A stretch of 20,896 nucleotides of DNA from Cochliopodium minus (GCA_024220525.1 JAMYWO010000121.1:106041-126936); one strand, 5' to 3'; positions 8,777 through 18,987 are shown, counted from the first letter of the stretch. Notes: a model not told the origin generated them from the letters alone. Translations and numbers: made by a program.

Positions 8777-11700
8777 ATGGAAGTAGAGGGAACAGATTTA
8801 GGTCTATTGAAAGATAGAGAAAAAAATGAATCACCAAATAAATTGTTGATAATTATAGTGGTGGTTTTAATCATTTTGGTATTTGGTTTATGTTTTGGAT
8901 TGATTGCTCTGGGATTAACTTTTGGAAAAAGTGAAAGTACTTCAGAAAGCACACTCGAACCAACCACCATACATCTTACACCAAAAATTGTGATTTTTGA
9001 TAATCAAACATTATTGCACCGAATGGAAATGAAAGGGGATGGTAATTAATTTTCTTCCAAATTTTTAATTTATTACTTTTGATATATATGCACTTCAAGT
9101 GTAAATTTCTTCAATAACATTTCCCTATTTTGATTGATATTCAGACAAATTTTATGTGAAAAATTAATTTCAAAATTTTATTTATCCGTCAATTCGGAAA
9201 TATATATCTTCTAGTCCTATCATTATTCTTAATGCTTATTCTAATTCATATGAATATAAATCTCTTTACCTCTTATTCACAAATAAATAATCTTTTTTTG
9301 CTTTGAATTAAAAAGGAAAACAATGGAAATTGATAAATGGGGTGTGGGGTTTTTACATGGAACCAAAGGAGGTGGGAGAAATCTCGATAATTTTCAACAA
9401 TACTCTTTCTGTGGATTCGATAATTCATCTCCATGGCCAATCTCCTTCCTATCTTTTTGATGGAGTTCCTTATTTATCTGCTCCTCCCATTTCCCCTGGA
9501 AGAATTGCTTCTATCACGTTTCAACCTAAAACCATCGGTTATCCAAATGACATGGGGTAAAATAAGAATCAACCATCATATTTAATATCTCTCACAACAA
9601 TATCACAAAGAGAGAAATTATTATGAGATTCCATATCAGAATGGAAATAATAATTGTTATTTTTGACTTATTTATTATCAAAATGTGTCTTAAAAAAAAT
9701 TTTTATAAATTAAAATATAATTAAAATATAATTAAAATAATATTAATCATTGAATATACTTCAAAAAAAAAAAACAACAACTGAAAATTAAATTTAAAAA
9801 ATTTTAAAAAAAGGACTTATTTTATGCACTCACATTTTGGATTTCAAACAAATTTGGGGATGGCAGCACCCTTTATTATAGATCAAGAAATACCAGCAGA
9901 CCATCCTTATTCTGAACAAGCCAATCAAGCTCAAGATGTTCTTTTCTTCTTACAAGAAGCTTGTCCTCTTTTGGGTACCGAAAAATAAATAATTAATAAA
10001 TAAATAAATAATAAATAAATAAATAATAAATAAATATTAATAAATAAATAATAAATAAATAAATATGTAATAAATAAATAATAATAAATAAATAAATAAT
10101 AAATAATAAATAAATAAATAATAAATAAATAAATAAATAAATAATAAACAAATAAATAATAGATAATAAATAATAAATAAATAATAAATAAATAATAAAT
10201 AAATAAATAATAAATAAATAAATAAATAATAAATAATAAATAATAAATAAATAAATAAAGAGTTTAAAATATAATAATAAGAAAATCACTTGAAAAATAA
10301 TGATAAGTAAATGAAAAGTTAATAAAAATAAATCTAACATTATTTTTTTTTTCAAATTTAATTTTTTTTCTTATTTATTTTTTATTTGGATATAATTTAA
10401 AAGATATTTTTTAAAATTTTATTTATTTATTTTTTTTAAAAAAAAAGGAGGACATCCAGAAATGGACTGTGATCATGATAAAATATACGAGCACATTAAA
10501 AACGTGAATGGAAACAAAACAGGGGAAACGATAAAAACGAGTTACAAATACGTTTTGGCGAATGGAAAGTTGTCAGGAGAAGAACCTTACCGTTTAACCA
10601 TCACAAAAAAAGAATCCACCATTCGTTATGGAACCACTCTTCGTTTACGTGTCATCAATGCCGCTTCCACTTCTAATTTCCTCGTCTCTTTTGGAAGTTT
10701 CAATGGAACCTGTATTGCTGTTGATGGTTTTTTTTTAAACAAATTTTTTTTTTTTATTTTTTTTCTACTTTTTCTTTATTTTTAGTTATTTTTTAGTTTT
10801 TTTTATTTTTTTTTATTTTTTTTTATTTTTTTTTTTTTTTATTTTTTTTATTTTTTTTTATTTTTTTTGATAATTTTTTTTTTTTTTTCTTTGAATTTGA
10901 ACTTTATATTTATTTCTTATTATTAAATATTTTTTTATTAAAATTTTCTTCTTCATTTTTTTTAGTTTGTTAAAAATTTTTTATTTTTTAATTTAAAAAA
11001 AAAAGGACAATTAGTGAAACCATTGACTCAAACATCATTCTGGGTGGGAGTGGCGCAAAGAATGGATATCATCCTCACTTATGAAACAGAAGGAAGTTAT
11101 CCCATTCAGGCCACCACAGGTGAAATCGATACCTCTTCCAAATCTACTGGTTTCTTTTTCTTTTTTCCACCCTTTTTATTAAAAAAAAAAAATAAAAATT
11201 ATTTTTTACATTTTTACAATTTTAAATATATTTTTATTTATTTTATTTTTGATATTAAATACATATTATTTTTTATATTATTTTAATTTATTTAATAAAT
11301 TAAATAATAATTTTTTTTTAAATAATAAATTCATGATTTTATTTTATTTTATTTAATTTTTTACAATTTATTAAACATAAAACTATTTTTTATATTATTT
11401 TTTATTTTAAAAAGGGATATGGGTGGACATAGCGGCAAGTAAGTTGAACACAGCATTTCCAGTGGTGAAAGCAGGGTTGATGCTTTTTAAAACAGAAGTC
11501 AGACTTAATGCTTTTCGTCCTCTCATTGCTGCCCCTCCCAACAAAGTTTTCCGCATCAACATAACTGGTTTTCACTTTTTACATTCCACTTTCTTCATTC
11601 TTCCTTATACCTTATAGATTCAACTTATTAATTCTGCTTAACCTTATATTACTATACATACTATACATTCTACTTTAATTCTACTTTATTAATTCTACTT

Positions 11701-12689
11701 AACCTTATATTACTATATTCTTCATTATTACTATACATTCTACTCAACCTTATATTACTATACATACTATACATTCTACTTTATTGATTCTACTTTATTA
11801 ATATACATTCTACTTAACCTTACTATACATATACATTCTACTTTATTAATTCTACTTTATTAATATACATTCTACTTAACCTTACTATACATATACATTC
11901 TACTTTATTAATTCTACTTAACCTTATATTACTATATTCTTCATTATTACTATACATTCTCAACCTTATATTACTATACATACTATACATTCTACTTTAT
12001 TGATTCTACTTTATTAATATACATTCTACTTAACCTTACTATACATATACATTCTACTTTATTAATTCTACTTTATTAATTCTACTTTATTAATTCTACT
12101 TAACCTTACTATACATATACATTCTACTTTATTAATTCTACTTAACCTTATATTACTAAACATTCAACTTTATATGACTGTAATACATTCAAATTAATCA
12201 ACATATACGAATGATAATATGATAATTTGTATCTCATTGATCAATTATAAAGTTCCTCAAGTTGAGATATAAAAATTGATACAAATTACATGGTGAAGAT
12301 TAAATTCTCACAAAAAAATTTTGATTGCACTTAGACTACATAAATTACTAATTAATTATTTATATAGTTTATAGATTAAACATTTCTTGCATATTCTTTT
12401 TTTTTTTTTTTCAAAACATTATTTAATTATTTTTTGATTATTAATCATTTTTTCATTATTTTTAATTAAAAAAAAGGATCGGATGGATTTAACAGTATAA
12501 ATGGAGTCTCGTATCAATTGTATCCATGGAAAGAACGTCCTATTTATCCAAACCCAAATCCTCTTTTGGTAAATTATGGTGACAGAGTTCACATTGAAAT
12601 TCTTGGTTTTGATGGAAAAGAACATGCCATCCATTTGGTAATCTCTTTTTTTTAAATTCAATTATTTATTTTTATAACATTTTTATTTA

Positions 12690-12720
<31 letters not shown>

Positions 12721-13003
12721 TTATTTTATTATTATTTATATTTATTTTATAATTATTTATTTTTATTTAATTTTTTATTTTTTAAAACTTTTTTTATTTT
12801 TGAAAAAGCATGGGCACCATTTTCAAGTGATTCAAATAGGAGAGGAGACATTTAGTGGGGCAGTGAGGGACACAGTAAACGTGGCACCAGATCAGTTGGT
12901 TGTGATTGCTTTTGATGCATTGCATCCTGGTGTTTGGCTTCTAAACTGTCAAAGTGAATGGGATCTTGCTGCGGGAATGATCACTACTGTTGAATACTAT
13001 TAA
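8777..13003 (+). CDS. Membrane-anchored multicopper oxidase homologue lacking three copper ligands
   Basis: Eight exons: 8777-9041, 9316-9556, 9814-9974, 10448-10726, 11006-11149, 11415-11567, 12477-12637 and 12809-13003. They give 532 residues in one frame. The N terminus is a short charged tail, then a hydrophobic helix at about residues 22-50 and a Ser/Thr linker, so a type II anchor with the three cupredoxin domains outside (or in the lumen). Motif L1 HLHG, motif L2 HSH and motif L3 HAIHLHGH are intact, as are DGVPYLSAPPISPG, LRLRVINAA and the RDTV block. Motif L4, normally HCHIxWH, reads NCQSEWDL (Asn514, Cys515, Gln516, Asp520). The type 1 cysteine stays, but its histidine and two type 3 histidines are gone. 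Laccase or ferroxidase chemistry is therefore doubtful. A binding or structural role, as in other degenerate members of the superfamily, is more likely. The family call is firm; the function is unknown. Confidence 0.9.
9975..10447 (+). repeat. Intron of the oxidase gene filled with AAATAAATAAT microsatellite
   Basis: From about 9985 to 10258 the intron consists of TAAA/TAA units in varying order. Its complement reads as a long Tyr/Leu/Ile-rich open frame that is not coding. GTACCG donor and AAAAAAG acceptor, phase 1. Confidence 0.8.
10727..11005 (+). other. Oxidase intron, T-rich
   Basis: The body is runs of T broken by single A, then an A/T section and an AAAAAAAAAAG acceptor. Phase 1 (GAT G|GA CAA). 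No other signal seen. Confidence 0.7.
11150..11414 (+). other. Oxidase intron, A/T filler
   Basis: GTTTCT donor, AAAAAG acceptor, phase 1. No repeat of note apart from T and A tracts. Confidence 0.65.
11628..12170 (+). repeat. Minisatellite of ATTCTACTTTATTA and CTTAACCTTATATTACTATAC units inside an oxidase intron
   Basis: About 540 bp of an intron spanning 11568-12476 is an irregular array. The recurring blocks are TACATTCTACTTTATTA, ATTCTACTTAACCTTA, TATTACTATA and CATACTATACATTC. Two longer blocks recur almost unchanged (for example around 11740-11880 and 11960-12060), so the array has higher-order structure. It makes this the longest intron in the window. Confidence 0.85.
12638..12808 (+). 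other. Last intron of the oxidase gene
   Basis: It splits the third copper motif between HAIHL and HGHHF (phase 0). GTAATC donor, GAAAAAG acceptor, with a TTTTTATTTTTATTTT tract inside. Confidence 0.75.
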
Positions 13004-13234
13004 CTTTTCTCAATTCCTAATTCTCCTCTTTTTAATTTTTATTTTTTTTTTAAAAAAGAACGTTTTAAGTTTGTTTATTTCTCTTTTGATCTCTCCTTCT
13101 CTTCAACTAATGTTTTTATTAATTAAACCTCTAATTTATTTTCCTCTTTTTTCAACATTTTTCGAAAAATAATTGAAAAAAAAAAATAAAAAAAATTAAA
13201 AAAAAAAAAAGGAATTTCTTATAATTCCTTAAGG

Positions 13235-13591
13235 ATGAATCCTTCTTCAAGATTTGATCAAAACATTGAATCTGCTGAACACTCTGTAAAATTATTTTCA
13301 ATCCAAAAATAACAATTGACCAATTTTATTTGCTAGGCAACCTGGTTTTTCTTTTTTGTGTTGGTAAAAACGTAAAAACACTTTTTTTTTTTTGCTAACA
13401 ATCATGAGTATTAGTTGATTATATATTACTTTATTCTTGTCGCATCTGCTGTTATTGTTTCTATTGTTGATTATGCAGAGAAGAGAGGGTAAATAAAAAT
13501 ATTTTGTTAACCAAATTAGAATTAACAAAAATACCATTTGATATAACCTAGATTATTGGTTGTTGAACCTTCATATTTTGATGATGATTAA
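13235..13591 (+). CDS. 63-residue single-pass membrane protein from four small exons
   Basis: Exons: 13235-13285, 13337-13363, 13415-13488 and 13552-13591. Each donor is GTAAA(A/T), each acceptor is TAG, and each intron holds a TAAC or CTAAC branch-like motif shortly before the acceptor. The 192 nt join in frame. A hydrophilic head (MNPSSRFDQNIESAEHS) is followed by a hydrophobic span from ATWFFFF to VIVSIV, then DYAEKRG and an acidic tail SYFDDD. I do not recognise the family. It is too short and too split to appear as a long open frame, but the agreement of splice sites, phase and a clean membrane helix argues that it is real. It sits 231 bp after the oxidase gene on the same strand. Topology and function are open. 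Confidence 0.58.
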
Positions 13592-13782
13592 ACTATTAAA
13601 AGAAGATAAATGTAATGAAAAGGATTTCAAAAAGATTTGTTTATTCAAAAAAAATGTGCTCAATTAAAACTCCCTATTTATTCAGTTTCTAATTTAATCT
13701 TTTTGATTTATGTGTAATTTTGTTTGTCAAAAAAAAAAAAAAAAAATTGAGATAAAGAGATTCTTTAGCTAAGGAAATTAAA

Positions 13783-15012
13783 ATGGAGTTATATATTGGA
13801 AAACATTGCTTTTTGAAGGACTGCCAATTGCTTGATTTTCTCCCATTTAAATGTATATTTTTCTTTTGCAATAAATAAAAAAAAAAAAGATTTTTAATAA
13901 AAAAAAAACCAATAAATAATTTCAAAAAAATCAACATAGGTGATTATTGCGGGAATTTTTATTGTTTGGATCATAGGATACCATGGCATCATTCTTGTGT
14001 GAAATATGATCAAAAAATAAATAGTGATAACAATCCCAACAATAACAGTGATAACGCAAAAAATGAAAACAAGAATAAAACAAGGTGTGCCATAAGAGGT
14101 TGTCGAGGCAAATCCAATAAAAAACAAAATGAACAACCAAAAAATTTAATAATTATTTAAATTTTAATCATTTTTATTGTTTAATTTTTGTTATTTTTTA
14201 TAATTTAATTTTGATTATTTTTATTATTTTAATTTTTAATTTAATGTTTTTTAGAAAGCAAAATGGTTTTGGTCGATTGTAAAATACATTTTTTATTTTT
14301 TATATTTAATTATTATTTTTTATTTTTTATTCATTTTTTTTTTCGTGTTTAATTGAAATTGTTAAAGGCGATTTTTGTAGAAAAACATTTTGTTTGTCTC
14401 ACAGAAATGAAAATGATCATAGATGTGAAGGAAAAAATAAAATTCCCAAAAAACTTTTTTTATTCGCACAAGTAATTTTTTTGTCAAAAAAAAAATCAAA
14501 GTTAAAAATAAATAATAAGATGATTAAAATAAAAGTTTAAAATAAAATGTTAAAATTGTTTAAAATAAATAAATAATAAGATGATTAAAATAAAATGTTA
14601 AAATTGGTATTTTTTTTTTAAAAAGATAATATGCAAGGGAGAAGAAAACACATTCATTGAAATTTCAACAGAAAAGAAAAATGATTTTAAAAATTTAAAA
14701 GAAAAGATTGGGTTGAGATACAATCTTCCTTTTGATTCTTTTTCTCTTTTTTTTGTGGAAGAAAATAAAACTTTTTTTCAAGTTTCCTCTTCTTCTCTTC
14801 TTTCTCGTTCTTGGTCTCTTTCTTCTCAAAAATTAAAATTAAAACATCTCCCTCTCATCCTTTCCAAAGATAAATCTCCTCCTCTTTTTTCCTCTTCTTC
14901 GAATAATCAAAATAAGAGCGCTACAATCTCGAGCAATGGAAATGTAAAACAAGAAGATATTCAAAATGATTCTGTTAATTGTTCCCAGAATTATTTTTGT
15001 ATTATTTTTTAA
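13783..15012 (+). CDS. Double AN1 zinc-finger protein, ZFAND1-like, with possible CaaX end
   Basis: Exons: 13783-13852, 13940-14107, 14255-14278, 14368-14471 and 14626-15012, giving 250 residues. Both fingers have complete ligand sets with identical spacing: C9-x4-C14-x9-C24-x2-C27-x4-C32-x2-H35-x5-H41-x-C43, and C73, C78, C88, C91, C96, H99, H105, C107. The start (MELYIGKHC) resembles human ZFAND1 MAELDIGQHC, and DFLPFKC matches DFLPFVC. ZFAND1 and relatives bring the ubiquitin-selective ATPase Cdc48/p97 and the proteasome to stress granules or misfolded proteins. After the fingers comes a region with a ubiquitin-like feel (FIEIS..LRYNLPFDSFSLFF), as in ZFAND1, then a Ser-rich tail. The protein ends CIIF, which fits a CaaX prenylation box. 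Intron 2 uses a GC donor. The fingers are separated by an Asn/Lys-rich spacer. Confidence 0.9.
14108..14254 (+). other. GC-AG intron in the AN1 gene
   Basis: The exon ends CGAG and the intron starts GCAAAT and ends TTTTTTAG. No GT donor is available that keeps the second cysteine of finger 2. The GC donor yields exactly the nine-residue spacing between C78 and C88 that finger 1 shows. The following exon is only 24 nt (14255-14278). Confidence 0.75.
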
Positions 15013-15326
15013 TTCCTACTGACAAAAAAAAAAAAATGTAAAAAAAAATATAAATCCTTTTCTTAAGATTGGGAAAATAAATGTGAAAAATGAATTCCCT
15101 CTCAAATAATCAGTCTATGGAAATTTTGATCTGTATTATTATGATTTGTTAAGGAAGTTTATACCAAATAATCAGAAATATTGAATAAAAGAAAAAAAAA
15201 TAAAAAATAAAAATATATAAAAATAAAAATAAAATAAAAATATTTCTTTCTCCAAAATAAGGATCAAAGGAAAATATATTTTTAATTTTTCCATTTTGCG
15301 AATTGAATCTTAATACACGAGAGAGG
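15013..15326. other. Intergenic region, AN1 gene to PA-7TM gene
   Basis: About 310 bp of A/T-rich sequence with a poly-A tract after the AN1 stop and an AAAAATA-type simple repeat at about 15187-15245. No coding or RNA signal seen. Confidence 0.6.
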
Positions 15327-17554
15327 ATGAAGGGATCAAAAGTTTTGATATTTATTTTTTTGATTTTAATTTTAGATGAGGGATCGGGATTACAATTTAT
15401 CAGTAATAACACTACTTCTTCTTGGGTAACAATAACACCAGCTTTTTCATACCTGAACCAGTCTTTTTCTCCATTCATTGCTCAAGTTATCCCATTGGGT
15501 CCCGATTTATCGGAATGTGGAAAAATTACAACAAATGTAAGTATAAAATTGAAAAATAAACAACTTAAACTTGCGTGTATTGGGAAAATTGATAACATTA
15601 TTTTTTGTTCTGAAAAAAATAAAAGATTTTTTTTATTCAAGAAAATATTCAAAATTAATTTATTTTTTCCTTTCAAATAAACTCACAAATTCCTTGAAGG
15701 TAACCGGAAAGATAGTGTTGTTGGCATTTGGTTCATGCAGCATAGAAAAGCACATTCAAAGAGTGAAAGAAGCAGGAGGAAGAGGAGTAATGTTGGTAAG
15801 CGATGGATGGAGAGTATGTAACAACATTGATAAAAAGAAAATAGGAGAATATGTTCCCACTTTGTGCGTATCGGCAATTTCTCCCTCCTTTTTGCAATTT
15901 ACAAATGTTTTGAGGGGAAATATTTTGTCAAAAAGAGCCACCCTTTTAAATTTCTTTTCTGGTCCCAATCCCCTCCTTTCTACAAACAAAAGTTGGATGG
16001 ATTTCAGGAGGGTTTTTTTATTGATTCTCGCCTCCTTCATTCTTCTCTCCTCTTTTTTCAATCTCCTTTTCTTTCTATTTTTTGAAAAAAAAAAATATCC
16101 CATCAAACTCATTCTCTTCTTTTCTTTCCTTTGTAATTTTTTTAAATCTATTTACTTCATTTTTTATTTAATTAATTTTTTTATATATTTAATTTAATCA
16201 TTTAATTTATCATTTATTTATTATTTAATTTATTATCTAATTAATCATTAATTTAATTTTTAATTAATCATTAATTTAATTATTTAATTAATTTTTATTT
16301 TTTAATTTTACTGATGAACATAAATTGGATTAAATTTAATAATTTATTTAATTTTTAAATAATGTTGTAGTTGGTGTAGTGTCTCTTCTTAGTAACATAG
16401 ACCCATATGGATATTACAGAAAATTAATTGTGTTTCAGTACCAAATGCTAAGTTTTGGTTTAAAATTTGTTTTGGGGATCATTCCTAGTAAAATAATTAT
16501 TTAAAAAATATAATAAATAATAAAATAATAAAATAATAAAATAATATTTTGAAATAAAAAATAATAAAATAATAAAATAATAAAATAATAAAATAATAAA
16601 ATAATAAAATAATAAAATAATAAAATAATATTTTGAAATAAAAAATAATAATTCAAAATATTTTAAAAATATTATTCAATTTTTTTTTTTTGCTTCGAAA
16701 AATATTTATTTTGAAATAATTTACAATTTTTTATTAAAATTTTAATACAATTTTAAAAAAAGGAATTATGGTTGCAGTGATACATTTGAGCATTTTGTTG
16801 AAGATGTATGGAGTAAAAAGAGTAAAGGAAATTTGCATCACTGTTTTTTCTTTGTTGACTATTTTCTTTGAAGTATAAAAATTTTTAATAAAAAATAAAA
16901 AAAGTAAATAATAAATCAGATATAAAAATGTGTAAATAAATCAGATATAAAAATGTATAAATAAAAAATGTATAAATAAAAAAGATAATTAAAATAAAAT
17001 TAATAAAAAAATTAAAGGTTCCATACGTGATATTGTTTGTTTTGTTGAATAATTATGTGAGAATGGCAAGTGTGAGTAGAAATTGTCAAATATCGATAAC
17101 AGTGGCATTCGTGATGGTAATAATTTTGTATTTGGGAAGCAGTGGAATGTTGATAAGAGTGTTTACGAAATTCAGCGAATTGAGTGATAATCAAAAAAAA
17201 AAGAAAAAAAAATATTTCCGCTTTTCTCTCACAGTTATGTTTTTGGGTTTTATTATGTTGGGTAATCTTGTTTGTTCCTACATTTTGATAAATCCCAACT
17301 CTTTTTATGAAAAAGATAGATTTATTCTCACATATTTTTTTGTTGAATTATTCACTTCTTTTTCAATTTTAATTACCATTTTTTCTTTTAAACCTCATGC
17401 TTTTCATCGTCACATTTCTACTAATAATTCCAAATTTAAATTTCCTTCTTTATCTTCTTCTAAAAATAAATCTCCTCCTTCTCCTTCACTTTCTGAACAT
17501 TCCCATTTCAGCAACAAAACTGATTTTGTTGAACTCTCTGAAAAAAAAGATTGA
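15327..17554 (+). CDS. Signal peptide + PA domain + seven-helix membrane protein
   Basis: Exons: 15327-15536, 15700-16132, 16371-16487, 16763-16872 and 17018-17554; 468 residues in frame. A signal peptide (VLIFIFLILIL) leads into a protease-associated domain. GKIVLLAFGSC and RVKEAGGRGVMLVSDG match the PA consensus GKIvLv.rG.C and A..AGA.GVii, followed by VPTLCVSAISPSFL as the usual central strand. Seven hydrophobic helices follow, starting near residue 174: VFLLILASFILLSSFF, KLILFFSFLFGVVSLL, a long third around MLSFGLKFVLGIIP, ICITVFSLLTIFF, ISITVAFVMVIILYLG, FSLTVMFLGFIMLGN and FFVELFTSFSILITIF. The C-terminal tail is Ser/Lys-rich and presumably cytosolic. The SPP-like protease motifs (YD, GxGD) are absent, so it is not an SPPL. 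A receptor with a PA ectodomain is my reading; the ligand is unknown. Confidence 0.82.
16133..16370 (+). other. PA-7TM intron 2
   Basis: GTAATT donor and GTTGTAG acceptor, phase 1 (T|TT). It contains a run of TTAATTTA/ATCATTTAATTTA units. Joining restores the second helix. Confidence 0.7.
16488..16762 (+). repeat. PA-7TM intron 3 with AAAATAAT microsatellite
   Basis: About 16505-16650 is a run of AAAATAAT units with two copies of a longer punctuation, AATAATATTTTGAAATAAAAA, near 16540 and 16622. GTAAAA donor, AAAAAAG acceptor, phase 1. Confidence 0.75.
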
Positions 17555-17636
17555 GTTTTTCAACTTTGAAATATTTCACGAAAATTTTGAGAAAATTTTT
17601 TTTACACCAAAGAAATAAAAAATAAATTTTAATTTT

Positions 17637-18956
17637 TTAATTCTTTTTTTTTTTTAAAAGGGATTTGAGAAAATCAATTGTCTCAGAGTTAATATTGTTA
17701 ATTATTGCAGCGTCTATGGGAGTCCACTCAAAGCTTTCTGATATTTAAATAAATTTATATTATTTAAATCAAAATAATTTTTATAGTGATTATTATAAAA
17801 TAATCAATTTGAAAGTGTGATTATTATAAAATGATTAAAGAAAAAAGAAGTGTGAATGAAAGTGTTTACCAAGACAAGTGAGAGGAAATTTTTTATTTTT
17901 TTGCATTAAGTACATTAAACTCTCCACATCTGTGTTATCATCTAATATCCATTTCTCACTCGTTTTTTCTCCTTTTTCTTTGTTAAATAAAATACTTTTA
18001 CATTTATTGATTTATTATTATATTTTATTTCTTTAATTAATTAATTTAATATTGAATAACTTTTTTTATTATTTATTTATTCTATTTATGAATATTATTT
18101 TATATTAATTATTTACTTTTTAAATTAAAATCGGCTTTGTGTTCAATTAAAAGTTTTATAGATTCAATGTTTGCATTATTTAAACAAGCAACATGAAGAG
18201 GTGTCCATCCATAACCTTTTATTATTTGCATTACATTATTGAATTTTATTTAAATTTAACATTTAAATAAATTAAAATGAAATATTTCAAAAAAATAAAA
18301 AATTATTGTTTTTTTTTAGTTTTAAATGTGATGTACAGGTAGAGTTAATGAGGGCATTGTGTTGTAAAAGAAGGAGAATGGAGTCTGTATTTGTATTTTT
18401 ACTTTTTTATTTTAATAAAATAAAAATTTAATAAATATTTTTAAAATAAAAAAAAAACCCTTTTTCAGTGAAAAAAGAAAATTTTTAAACTTTTTTTTTT
18501 GATTAAAAGCACATATTTATTCTTTTTACTGCAAGCTAAGTGGAGAGGTGTCCATCCATCTTTTTCTTTTATCAAAAAAAAATTTATAAAATTTTTGTGC
18601 TCAAAATTTAATAAATTATAAAATAAAAAATTTTAAATAATAAAATAAAAAATAATGTTAAATAATAAATATTGTGTAATAAAATAAATAATGTTTTATA
18701 TTAAATAAATTAAGTGTGGGGAGGGAAAGAAAAGAAAATTACGAGGAAGATTGGGATTGGCTTTGTGAAGTAAAAGAGAGAAAATACTTTCTTTTTTAAT
18801 ATTTTTGCTTACTGCTAAATGAAGAGGTGACCATCCATACTCATTTTCTATTTAGAAATAAAAAAGAAGAAGTAAAGAGTAAAATGAGATTAAAATACCC
18901 TTTTTACATTTTTTTATTCTTAGCTCAAAATTATAAAAATATTTTTTATTTTTATA

Positions 18957-18987
<31 letters not shown>

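Noticed and set aside
9993-10355. 120-codon Tyr/Leu/Ile-rich open frame on -
   Set aside because: It is the translation of a TAAA/TAA microsatellite inside an oxidase intron.
8777-13003. Calling the oxidase an active laccase
   Set aside because: Three essential histidines of the last copper motif are replaced, so catalytic activity cannot be assumed.
13894-14140. Hydrophobic 80-codon frame on - that looks like membrane helices
   Set aside because: It is the antisense of the AN1 exon 13940-14107, which has perfect zinc-ligand spacing on +.
15756-16112. 118-codon frame on -
   Set aside because: Antisense of the PA-7TM exon; no family resemblance, and the + strand reading is coherent with its neighbours.
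15700-17554. Signal-peptide-peptidase-like protease (SPPL), suggested by PA domain plus multiple helices
   Set aside because: The YD and GxGD catalytic motifs are not present in the helices, and seven rather than nine helices are counted.
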